Below are positions 1 through 5,706 of a stretch of DNA of 5,706 nt, piece by piece. The position numbers and the translations under genes were made by a program. Within the stretch, counting starts at the first letter, position 1; every line of letters starts with the position of its first letter. Origin of the DNA: an uncultured Clostridia bacterium (GTDB lineage Bacteria; Bacillota; Clostridia; Oscillospirales; CAG-272). The stretch covers positions 1-5,706 of the forward strand of contig CALDMI010000319.1 in NCBI GenBank assembly GCA_937914815.1. Reading direction: 5' to 3'. Below the pieces are notes generated by a model. The model saw only the letters and a list, made by a program, of their open reading frames with translations, ran no database searches and was not told where the DNA came from.

Positions 1-1689
1 CCGGTCACGATGAAGTCCGTGATGGGCACCTCGCGCGGCGCGGGCGTGCGCGGCGAGATAGTCCTCACAAGGGCACAGACCGCCGCATTCTCGGAGATAG
101 AGCGCCTCAGGAAGAGCGGCGCGGCTTGCGCCGGGCTCTTTTTCGGTGTGACCGGCTCCGGAAAAACAAAGGTGATAATGCGGGCTATCGACGGCACGAT
201 AGACAGCGGAAAATCGGTTATCATGCTCGTGCCCGAAATATCCCTGACCCCCCAGACGGTGAACCTCTTCTGCACAAGATACGGTGAGCGCGTCGCGGTA
301 ATGCACTCCTCGCTCTCCGCGGGCGAGAGATTTGACGCGTACAGGAGAATAAAGCGCGGGGATGTCGACCTTGTCATAGGCACCCGCTCTGCGATATTCG
401 CCCCGCTGCCGAACCTCGGGCTTATCGTCATAGACGAGGAGCACGAGCACACATATAAGTCGGAGCAGGACCCGAAATATCATGCCCGCGATGTCGCGGC
501 ATACCGCTGCGGCGTCAATAAGTGTATGCTTCTTCTCGCCTCGGCTACCCCTTCTGTTGAGAGCTTTTATAAAGCAAAACAGGGGGTGTATACGCTTATC
601 CCGCTCCGCGAGAGGTACGGCGGCTTCCGCCTGCCGGACGCGGTGGTGGTCGATATGCGTGAGGAGCTGCGCCTCGGCAACACATCCCCGATATCCGTGC
701 GCCTGCTTGATGAGCTCCGGCGCGTAAAGGAGAGGGGAGAGCAGGCGATACTCTTTCTGAACCGCCGGGGATATAACAGCCAGATAAGCTGTAAGAGCTG
801 CGGCGAGGTGATAGCCTGCCCGCATTGCTCGGTCTCCCTGACATATCATACGTCGGCGGACGGAGGGTATCTCCTCTGCCACCTCTGCGGTCACCGTGAG
901 CCGGTGCCGCACGCCTGCCCCGCCTGCGGGGAGGATAAACTCTCGTTTGTCGGCTACGGCACGCAGAAGGTTGAGGGAGAGCTGAAAAGCTTTCTTCCGG
1001 ATATGCCCGTCATGCGTATGGACGCCGATACAACAACACAGAAACTTTCATATGACAGAATGCTCGGCGACTTCCGCGCCGGGCGCGCGGATATCCTCCT
1101 CGGCACACAGATGGTTGCAAAGGGGCATGATTTCCCGCGCGTCACCCTCGTCGGCACCGTCCTTGCGGACTCATCGCTGTATATGAGCGACTTCCGCGCG
1201 GCGGAGCGCACATTCTCGCTTCTCACGCAGGTGATAGGGAGAGCGGGCAGGGCGCGCGACGGCGGGATAGCCGTGATACAGACCTTCTCCCCGGCGAACG
1301 AGATAATAAGACTCGCCTGTACGCAGGATTACGAGAAGTTTTACGACGGCGAGATAGCCGTCCGGCGTGAGCTCTGTTACCCTCCGTTCTGCGATATGGC
1401 GCAGATAACCGTCACGTCGGGGGACGAGCGCGAGACGGCAGAGGCGGCGCGTGAGCTTTCCGATTTTGCCGTAAAACTCATAGGAGAAAAATATTCGTCC
1501 TGTCCATTCACGGTTTTCGGACCGTTTGAGGCGCAGGTCTACAGATTAAATGAAAAATACCGTATGCGCATAGTCATAAAGTGCAGGCTCGGAAAAGAAA
1601 CCCGCGCATTTTTTGCGGAGCTTCTCCGCGGATTTGTGCCCGGGCGGGATGTCACCGTCTCCGTCGACCTGAACCCACTGACGGTATAG
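1..1689 (+). CDS. priA: Primosomal replication restart helicase PriA, 5'-truncated by the window edge
   Basis: PriA is a 3'-to-5' superfamily 2 DNA helicase that recognises abandoned replication forks and starts reloading of the replicative helicase. The reading frame is open from base 1, so the ATG at 10 is internal. By comparison with E. coli PriA (Walker A Lys230), about 175 N-terminal residues (the 3'-end-binding and winged-helix domains) lie upstream. Numbering from that ATG, the visible motifs are Walker A GVTGSGKT (46-53), GTRSAIFAP near 124, Walker B DEEH (142-145), SATP (178-181), GTQMVAKGHDF (365-375) and QVIGRAGR (407-414). All eight zinc-binding cysteines of the primosome insertion are present (261, 264, 270, 273, 290, 293, 303, 306). 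The C-terminal domain ends normally in VDLNPLTV. Expected full length is near 735 residues. def follows after 24 nt. The family assignment is essentially certain. Confidence 0.97.
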   Translation, partial: PVTMKSVMGTSRGAGVRGEIVLTRAQTAAFSEIERLRKSGAACAGLFFGVTGSGKTKVIMRAIDGTIDSGKSVIMLVPEISLTPQTVNLFCTRYGERVAVMHSSLSAGERFDAYRRIKRGDVDLVIGTRSAIFAPLPNLGLIVIDEEHEHTYKSEQDPKYHARDVAAYRCGVNKCMLLLASATPSVESFYKAKQGVYTLIPLRERYGGFRLPDAVVVDMREELRLGNTSPISVRLLDELRRVKERGEQAILFLNRRGYNSQISCKSCGEVIACPHCSVSLTYHTSADGGYLLCHLCGHREPVPHACPACGEDKLSFVGYGTQKVEGELKSFLPDMPVMRMDADTTTQKLSYDRMLGDFRAGRADILLGTQMVAKGHDFPRVTLVGTVLADSSLYMSDFRAAERTFSLLTQVIGRAGRARDGGIAVIQTFSPANEIIRLACTQDYEKFYDGEIAVRRELCYPPFCDMAQITVTSGDERETAEAARELSDFAVKLIGEKYSSCPFTVFGPFEAQVYRLNEKYRMRIVIKCRLGKETRAFFAELLRGFVPGRDVTVSVDLNPLTV

Positions 1690-1697
1690 CGCTTCTG

Positions 1698-1705
1698 AAA
1701 GGCGG
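1698..1705 (+). promoter_or_regulatory. Ribosome binding site of def
   Basis: AAAGGCGG lies 8 nt before the def ATG. It is a Shine-Dalgarno sequence with one mismatch to AAAGGAGG. The 24-nt gap after priA holds nothing else and has no room for a terminator or promoter, so def is read from the upstream transcript. Confidence 0.7.
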
Positions 1706-1713
1706 AAAAATAT

Positions 1714-2181
1714 ATGGCAATACTTAAAATTCTGAAATTCGGCGACCCGACACTCCGTAAGGTCTGTCGCCCGGTCACCGAGATAACCCCGAGGATAACA
1801 ATGCTCCTTGACGATATGACCGACACCATGCGCGTGAATGAGGGTTGCGGTCTCGCCGCCTCGCAGGTCGGCGTCCTCCGCCGCGTCGCGGTGATAGAGG
1901 TTGAGGACGGGGTGGTCTATGAGATGATAAACCCGAAAATAATTGCGGCAGAGGGGCATCAGGAGGATGTCGAGGGGTGCCTTTCAAACCCCGGCGAGAG
2001 CGGGATAACCTCCCGCCCGGAGCGCGTTACGGTCGAGTACACCGACAGAAACGGGGAGATGTGCACCCTGACGGGAGAGGGACTCCTCGCCCGCGCAATA
2101 TGCCATGAGTGCGATCACCTTGACGGTAAACTCTATATCGATGTGCAGATACGCCCGGTGAAGGACAAGAAAAAAAGGTAA
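1714..2181 (+). CDS. def: Peptide deformylase
   Basis: Peptide deformylase removes the formyl group from the N-terminal formyl-methionine of new proteins as they leave the ribosome, allowing methionine aminopeptidase to act. The 155-residue length is normal for the family. All three signature motifs are present: motif 1 GCGLAASQ (44-51, with the oxyanion-hole Gln51), motif 2 EGCLS (87-91, metal ligand Cys89) and motif 3 HECDH (131-135, ligands His131 and His135, catalytic Glu132). From family knowledge the metal is Fe2+ or another divalent ion. The tail is lysine-rich (KDKKKR). The ATG start has a good ribosome binding site and gives the usual N-terminus (AILKILKFGDPTLRK). Cysteines at 45, 130 and 133 next to the catalytic residues are a mild oddity. 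It sits 5 nt ahead of fmt, whose product adds the formyl group that this enzyme removes. Confidence 0.97.
   Translation: MAILKILKFGDPTLRKVCRPVTEITPRITMLLDDMTDTMRVNEGCGLAASQVGVLRRVAVIEVEDGVVYEMINPKIIAAEGHQEDVEGCLSNPGESGITSRPERVTVEYTDRNGEMCTLTGEGLLARAICHECDHLDGKLYIDVQIRPVKDKKKR
2171..2178 (+). promoter_or_regulatory. Ribosome binding site supporting the TTG start of fmt
   Basis: AAAAAAGG covers the last codons of def and stands 8 nt before the TTG at 2187. The site supports that TTG over the in-frame ATG at 2214, which has only a weak GGAAG (2205-2209) four bases upstream. Because the site lies inside def, fmt translation is probably coupled to def translation. Confidence 0.55.
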
Positions 2182-2186
2182 GAGAA

Positions 2187-3152
2187 TTGAAGAATACAGG
2201 GAACGGAAGAATAATGTTCATGGGGACGCCGGATATAGCCGCCGGTGTCCTGTCCCGCCTTATCGACTCCGGCGCGGACGTGGTCTGCGCCGTGACGGGC
2301 GAGGATAAGCCCCGCGGGCGGGGGAATGTGATGACCCCCACGCCGGTAAAGCGGGTGGCTTCGTCAGCCGGTGTCCCGGTGCTCACCCCGAAAACGCTCC
2401 GTGACGGAGCCTTTCGCGAGAGCCTTGACACCTACCGCCCCGACCTTATAGTCGTCGTCGCATACGGAAAAATTCTGCCGGACTATGTCCTTGACTACCC
2501 GTCGGCAGGCTGTGTGAACGTCCATGTCTCGCTCCTGCCGAAATACCGCGGCGCCGCCCCTATGCAGCGCGCGATAATGGACGGCGAGCAGGAGACCGGC
2601 GTCACCCTTATGTATATGGACCGCGGACTTGATACCGGGGATATAATAGCGCAGGAGAGCTTCCCGATAGGGGACAGAGACGACTTTGAGGCGATACACG
2701 ACCGCTCTATGACATGCGGCGCGGAGCTTCTTGTGCGCCTCCTCCCGGATATCCTCGCCGGCACCGCCCCGAGGGTAAAACAGCCGGATACCGGTGCAAC
2801 CTATGCAAAAAAAATAGAGAAGTGCGACACGCGCCTTGACTTCCGGAAGAGCGCGCGTGAGCTTGACTGCATAATACGCGGGCTATGCCCGATACCCTAC
2901 GCCGCGGCGGAGCTGCGCGGCAGACTTATAAAAATATGTACCGCCATACCGACAGACGGACACGGCACCCCGGGAGAGGTGATAGCCGTCGACGGTAAGG
3001 GGGACGGGAGCTTCACCGTCGCCTGCGGCGAGGGTGCCCTCCGCGTGACCTCCGTAATCCCGGAGGGGAAGGGCAGGATGCCCGCGGGGGACCTCGTCAG
3101 AGGAAGAAAAATCGATAAAGGAGATAAACTGACATGTTTTTCGGAAGCGTAA
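2187..3152 (+). CDS. fmt: Methionyl-tRNA formyltransferase
   Basis: This enzyme transfers a formyl group from 10-formyltetrahydrofolate to Met-tRNAfMet, making the bacterial initiator tRNA. The 321-residue length is normal. The N-terminal Rossmann-type catalytic domain begins with RIMFMGTPD (8-16). The acceptor-stem recognition loop, rich in basic residues, is at about 40-56 (DKPRGRGNVMTPTPVK). The hydrolase-like active site is NVHVSLLPKYRGAAP (111-125), with Asn111 and His113 as the expected catalytic residues and Asp149 in GLDTGD as the third. The C-terminal OB-like tRNA-binding domain starts near 205 (TYAKKIEK). I prefer the TTG start because the next in-frame start, ATG 2214, leaves only one residue before FMGTPD and would cut off most of the first beta strand. 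The last six codons and the stop overlap the next gene by 19 nt. Identification is secure; the exact start is less so. Confidence 0.96.
   Translation: MKNTGNGRIMFMGTPDIAAGVLSRLIDSGADVVCAVTGEDKPRGRGNVMTPTPVKRVASSAGVPVLTPKTLRDGAFRESLDTYRPDLIVVVAYGKILPDYVLDYPSAGCVNVHVSLLPKYRGAAPMQRAIMDGEQETGVTLMYMDRGLDTGDIIAQESFPIGDRDDFEAIHDRSMTCGAELLVRLLPDILAGTAPRVKQPDTGATYAKKIEKCDTRLDFRKSARELDCIIRGLCPIPYAAAELRGRLIKICTAIPTDGHGTPGEVIAVDGKGDGSFTVACGEGALRVTSVIPEGKGRMPAGDLVRGRKIDKGDKLTCFSEA
3117..3123 (+). promoter_or_regulatory. Ribosome binding site of the membrane peptidase gene, inside fmt
   Basis: AAAGGAG matches the Shine-Dalgarno consensus and is the best such match in the window. It lies 10 nt before the ATG at 3134, within the fmt coding region. 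It fixes the start of the peptidase gene and shows that the overlap with fmt is genuine. Confidence 0.7.
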
Positions 3153-3874
3153 ACACATACCTTGAGCTGATACTCTATATTCTCTTTCTGCTCGCTCTCG
3201 TGATAGCCGCGATTGCACAGCTGAAGGTCTCCCTGACCTTCCGCCGCTATTCGCGTGTCCACGTCTCGACGGGCAAGACCGCGGCAGAGGTAGCCCGCGA
3301 AATACTTGACGAAAACGGAATTACCGATGTGAGAATAGAGCGCATAGGCGGAAATCTCACCGACCATTTTGACCCGCGTGACGGCGCGCTCCGCCTCTCC
3401 GACGGGGTCTATGATTCGGACTCCGCCGCCGCGATAGGTGTCGCCGCTCATGAGGCGGGGCATGCCATTCAGCATGCGAAGGGCTATCTTCCGATAGTAA
3501 TTCGCTCAAAGCTCGTCCCGATAACAAATATAGCCTCCCGCCTTTCCTGGATATTCGTCCTTATCGGCGTGCTCATCATGGGACTTGCCGAGTTCGCCTA
3601 TGAGTTCAGCAATTTCGGATATATCGTCGCTCTTATCGGCGTCGGTCTCTTCTCGGTGACCACGCTCTTTCAGCTTGTCACCCTCCCGTGCGAGTTTGAC
3701 GCGTCGCACAGGGCGATGCAGACCCTCCGCGCATCGGGCGAGTTCTCGTCGCAGGAGCTGCGCGCCTCCCGCAAGGTGCTGAGCGCCGCGGCAATGACCT
3801 ATGTCGCCGCTCTCCTCGTCTCGATAATTCAGCTTCTCCGGATATTTGCAATGGTAAAGAGAGACAAAAGATGA
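3134..3874 (+). CDS. yugP: YugP-type membrane zinc metallopeptidase (Zn_peptidase_2 family), substrate unknown
   Basis: The 246-residue protein resembles B. subtilis YugP throughout. It has an N-terminal membrane segment (about 8-30, LELILYILFLLALVIAAIA) followed by the family-typical QLKVSLTFRRYSRV. A soluble region of about 100 residues follows, with DHFDPRDGALRLSDGVY (77-93) and the zinc/catalytic motif HEAGH (106-110). Further hydrophobic segments lie at about 136-157, 162-185 and 220-240. LPCEFDAS (184-191) follows the third; its Glu187 is the probable third zinc ligand, by analogy with other HEXXH membrane peptidases. The protein is therefore predicted to be an integral membrane protease acting near the membrane surface. 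No physiological substrate is established that I know of. The gene overlaps fmt by 19 nt and rsmB by 4 nt, which suggests tightly linked translation. In B. subtilis yugP is located away from the def-fmt operon. The family call is strong; the biological role is open. Confidence 0.92.
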   Translation: MFFGSVNTYLELILYILFLLALVIAAIAQLKVSLTFRRYSRVHVSTGKTAAEVAREILDENGITDVRIERIGGNLTDHFDPRDGALRLSDGVYDSDSAAAIGVAAHEAGHAIQHAKGYLPIVIRSKLVPITNIASRLSWIFVLIGVLIMGLAEFAYEFSNFGYIVALIGVGLFSVTTLFQLVTLPCEFDASHRAMQTLRASGEFSSQELRASRKVLSAAAMTYVAALLVSIIQLLRIFAMVKRDKR

Positions 3875-5202
3875 GCGTAACTCCGCGCCGCGCCGCGCTC
3901 TCGCTCCTCTTTGATATAGAGCGCTCGGGGAAGTATGTGAACCGGGCGCTGAATACGGACAAACTCAGAGACTTCACGCCGGAGGAGCGCGCGCTCGTCG
4001 CCTCGCTCGTCTTTACCGTGACCGAGCGGCGGCTGTCGCTTGACTATTACATAAACGCCTTCACCGCAAGGTCCGGCGGAGATATAGACCCGTATGTCCG
4101 CGGCGTCCTCCGCCTCGGCATGGCTCAGATTCTGTGGCTCTCCGTCCCGGATTATGCCGCGGTGAATGAGTCGGTCGCCCTCTGCCGTAACTCTGGCGAG
4201 CGCGCGATAGTAAACGCCGTTCTCCGGCGCACCGTCAGAGAAAAGAATAATCTCCCGTCTCCCGACAGAAAAAAGAGCCTCCACCGTGCACAGTCGGTAG
4301 AGTACTCCGTCCCTGCATGGATATGCCGGATATTTGATGAGCGGTTCGGGGAGGAAACCGCAGAGCGTATTCTCGCGGCGGCAAACGAAATCCCCCCGCT
4401 CACCCTCGCCGTGAATATAAGAAAAATCAGCCGCGACGGCTTTCTTGACTACCTGCGCAAAAACGGGGTAGATTGCGCGCCGACACCGCTTTCCCCCATA
4501 GGCGTGTATGCTTTTTGCGGGGGAGATGTCACGGCGATACCCGGATTTTCCGAGGGCTTTTTTCATGTTCAGGATGAGGCGAGTCAGCTGTGCGCCACGG
4601 TTCTCGGTATCTCCGATGTCCGCACCGTCGCGGATGTCTGCGCCTGCCCGGGCGGCAAGAGCTTCACGGTAGCCGAGGGTACGGAGGACGGCAGAGTTTA
4701 TTCATTTGACGCCGTCTCGTCAAAGCTCTCGCTTATAACCTCCGGGGCGGCTCGCCTCGGGCTCTCCGACAGGATTGAGGTAGCCCTGCGCGACGCCCGC
4801 GACCCGGACCCCGCTTTAATCGGAAAATGCGACCGCGTGATATGCGATGTCCCGTGCTCCGGTCTCGGCGTCCTATCAAAGAAGCCGGATCTGCGCTATC
4901 GCGATAAGGACGGCGCCGCCGCCATCCCTCCGCTTCAGCTTGATATTCTCCGCGCCGCGTCGCGCTATGTCGCGCCCGGCGGCGTAATAGTTTACTCCAC
5001 ATGCACTCTCCGGAGAGAGGAAAACGAGGATGTGGTATCGGAATTTCTCCGCTCTGCGCCGGAGTTCTCTCCGGTTGACTTTGCCTTTGGAACCGGAGAT
5101 GTGACACGTCGCTCCGATGGCGGTATGATGACTCTTTTACCCGGGCTCGACGGTACGGACGGATTTTTCATCTGTCCCATGCGCCGCGGCGCGGGGATGT
5201 AA
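3871..5202 (+). CDS. rsmB: 16S rRNA (cytosine(967)-C(5))-methyltransferase RsmB
   Basis: RsmB uses S-adenosylmethionine to methylate C967 (E. coli numbering) of 16S rRNA. The 443 residues show the family architecture. An N-terminal NusB-like RNA-binding domain spans about 1-125 (PRRAALSLLFDIERSG, with DYAAVNESVALCR at 94-106). A linker with YSVPAWI (145-151) leads to the Rossmann methyltransferase domain. Visible motifs are HVQDEASQL (232-240), motif I DVCACPGGK (255-263), acidic Asp280 of motif II, motif IV DVPCSGLGVLSKKPD (326-340) with Cys329, and motif VI YSTCTLRREENE (375-386) with Cys378. The two cysteines (nucleophile and release) are those expected for an RNA m5C methyltransferase. 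The start overlaps the stop of the peptidase gene as ATGA, with only a weak AAAGAGAG (3856-3863) ahead, so translational coupling is likely. The N-terminal domain distinguishes it from the related RsmF-type enzymes. Confidence 0.96.
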   Translation: MSVTPRRAALSLLFDIERSGKYVNRALNTDKLRDFTPEERALVASLVFTVTERRLSLDYYINAFTARSGGDIDPYVRGVLRLGMAQILWLSVPDYAAVNESVALCRNSGERAIVNAVLRRTVREKNNLPSPDRKKSLHRAQSVEYSVPAWICRIFDERFGEETAERILAAANEIPPLTLAVNIRKISRDGFLDYLRKNGVDCAPTPLSPIGVYAFCGGDVTAIPGFSEGFFHVQDEASQLCATVLGISDVRTVADVCACPGGKSFTVAEGTEDGRVYSFDAVSSKLSLITSGAARLGLSDRIEVALRDARDPDPALIGKCDRVICDVPCSGLGVLSKKPDLRYRDKDGAAAIPPLQLDILRAASRYVAPGGVIVYSTCTLRREENEDVVSEFLRSAPEFSPVDFAFGTGDVTRRSDGGMMTLLPGLDGTDGFFICPMRRGAGM

Positions 5203-5208
5203 TTTTGC

Positions 5209-5212
5209 GAGG
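5209..5212 (+). promoter_or_regulatory. Probable ribosome binding site of rlmN
   Basis: GAGG lies 4 nt before the ATG at 5217, closer than ideal. An in-frame TTG at 5205 is preceded by GGGG (5193-5196) at 8 nt, so the start is not fully settled. No terminator fits in the 14-nt gap after rsmB. Confidence 0.45.
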
Positions 5213-5216
5213 AAGT

Positions 5217-5706
5217 ATGCAGAACACAGTACACGACCTTTATTCAATGACCGGGGACGAGATGGCGGATTATATTGCATCGCTCGGTGAGCCGCGCTTC
5301 CGGGCAAAGCAGATATATGCGTGGCTCCCGTCCGGCACTCCGATAGGGGAGATGACGAACATTCCTGCGGCGCTGCGCGCCCGGCTTGCCGCAGATACTC
5401 TTGATACTCTCCCGCGCGTACAGAAAAAGCTTGTCTCGAAAATAGACGGGACCGTAAAGTTCCTCTTCCGCCTCCATGACGGCGCTTGTGTCGAGAGCGT
5501 TTTCATGCGCTATAAGCACGGGAATACCCTCTGTATATCAAGTCAGGTCGGCTGTCGCATGGGCTGCCGCTTCTGCGCCTCGACAATAGGGGGGAAGGAG
5601 CGGGATCTCCTCCCGTCCGAGCTTCTCGGACAGGTAATAGCCGCACAGCGCGAGACCGGGGAGCGTGTATCGAATATCGTCATGATGGGGATAGGAGAGC
5701 CGCTTG
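5217..5706 (+). CDS. rlmN: Dual-specificity RNA methyltransferase RlmN, 3'-truncated by the window edge
   Basis: RlmN is a radical SAM enzyme that methylates C2 of A2503 in 23S rRNA and A37 in some tRNAs. The frame is open to the window end, giving 163 residues, a little under half of the usual 340-380. The N-terminal accessory domain contains LGEPRFRAKQIYAWL (23-37), typical of the family. The core starts with VESVFMRYKHGNTLCISSQVGC (92-113 in part). The radical SAM cluster CRMGCRFC supplies Cys113, Cys117 and Cys120. Cys106, seven residues earlier, matches E. coli Cys118, which resolves the protein-RNA intermediate. The SAM-binding GEP motif reads MMGIGEPL (156-163). The methyl-carrying cysteine (E. 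coli Cys355) would lie beyond the window. Absence of the cfr resistance homologue cannot be formally proved from half a gene, but the context with rsmB and the LGEP..RAKQI N-terminus favour housekeeping RlmN. Confidence 0.95.
   Translation, partial: MQNTVHDLYSMTGDEMADYIASLGEPRFRAKQIYAWLPSGTPIGEMTNIPAALRARLAADTLDTLPRVQKKLVSKIDGTVKFLFRLHDGACVESVFMRYKHGNTLCISSQVGCRMGCRFCASTIGGKERDLLPSELLGQVIAAQRETGERVSNIVMMGIGEPL

Larger units (their letters stand above)
1..5706 (+). other. Single co-directional operon segment: priA-def-fmt-yugP-rsmB-rlmN
   Basis: All six genes are on one strand, and the largest gap is 24 nt. The peptidase overlaps its neighbours on both sides, and no hairpin-plus-T-run is visible at any junction. 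A single polycistronic transcript that begins upstream and continues past the end is the simplest reading. The order matches the Firmicutes priA-def-fmt-rsmB-rlmN block with one additional gene. From that knowledge I expect coaBC (dfp) upstream and a PP2C phosphatase plus PASTA-domain kinase (prpC, prkC) downstream; neither is visible here. Confidence 0.8.

Noticed and set aside
10..12. ATG at 10 as the true start of priA
   Set aside because: The frame is open to base 1, and a start here would omit the whole N-terminal DNA-binding region; the gene is cut by the window edge.
1690..1713. Possible terminator or promoter between priA and def
   Set aside because: The gap is only 24 nt, has no stable hairpin with a T-run and no -35/-10 pair; it holds just the def ribosome binding site.
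1546..1959. Minus-strand open frame of 137 codons across the priA-def junction
   Set aside because: It is antisense to two secure genes and shows no domain or convincing ribosome binding site.
2897..3475. Minus-strand open frame of 192 codons opposite fmt and the peptidase gene
   Set aside because: It crosses two well-supported genes, has no recognisable motif and reads as low-complexity shadow sequence.
3829..4566. Long minus-strand open frame of 245 codons opposite rsmB
   Set aside because: It lies almost wholly opposite a clear rsmB with intact motifs, its translation shows no recognisable domain, and long antisense frames are expected in G+C-rich genes.
5517..5706. Possible Cfr antibiotic-resistance methyltransferase instead of RlmN
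   Set aside because: Radical SAM cysteines are shared by both, but the LGEPRFRAKQI-type N-terminus and location next to rsmB in the conserved block fit housekeeping RlmN.
1..5706. Mobile element, CRISPR, repeat array, tRNA or riboswitch signals
   Set aside because: Coding density leaves no room for them; I saw no direct or inverted repeats beyond chance and no base-composition break suggesting transfer.

Overview
The window is a compact, single-strand stretch of bacterial core genome. Six genes lie head to tail on the + strand with almost no intergenic DNA: 'priA (5' end outside the window) - def - fmt - YugP-type membrane zinc peptidase - rsmB - rlmN (3' end outside the window)'. The gaps are 24, 5 and 14 nt, and the two other junctions are overlaps of 19 and 4 nt. 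I see no promoter, terminator, RNA gene, repeat, mobile element or CRISPR array.

The order priA-def-fmt-rsmB-rlmN is the well-known Firmicutes arrangement; in Bacillus subtilis it is followed by prpC-prkC-cpgA(rsgA). With AAAGGAG-type ribosome binding sites, this points to a Firmicute, most likely a clostridial lineage. By eye the DNA is roughly 55-60% G+C. Codon use is distinctive: AUA is the main isoleucine codon, and leucine is read mostly from CTC/CTT with little CTG (counted in def and rlmN only). I cannot name the genus.

Layout: 1-1689 is the helicase part of the primosomal helicase PriA. Positions 1714-3152 hold def and fmt, which remove the formyl group from nascent proteins and add it to initiator Met-tRNA. 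Positions 3134-3874 hold a polytopic membrane HEAGH peptidase of unknown substrate. Positions 3871-5202 hold RsmB (16S rRNA m5C967), and 5217-5706 the N-terminal part of RlmN (23S rRNA m2A2503 and tRNA m2A37).

Functionally the operon combines replication restart, the N-terminal formyl cycle and ribosome/tRNA base methylation. The membrane peptidase is the only member with no obvious link to these tasks. All catalytic motifs I can check are intact and there are no frameshifts. This is an ordinary housekeeping region and I found no convincing new biological system; the least understood item is the peptidase and its tight embedding in a translation operon.
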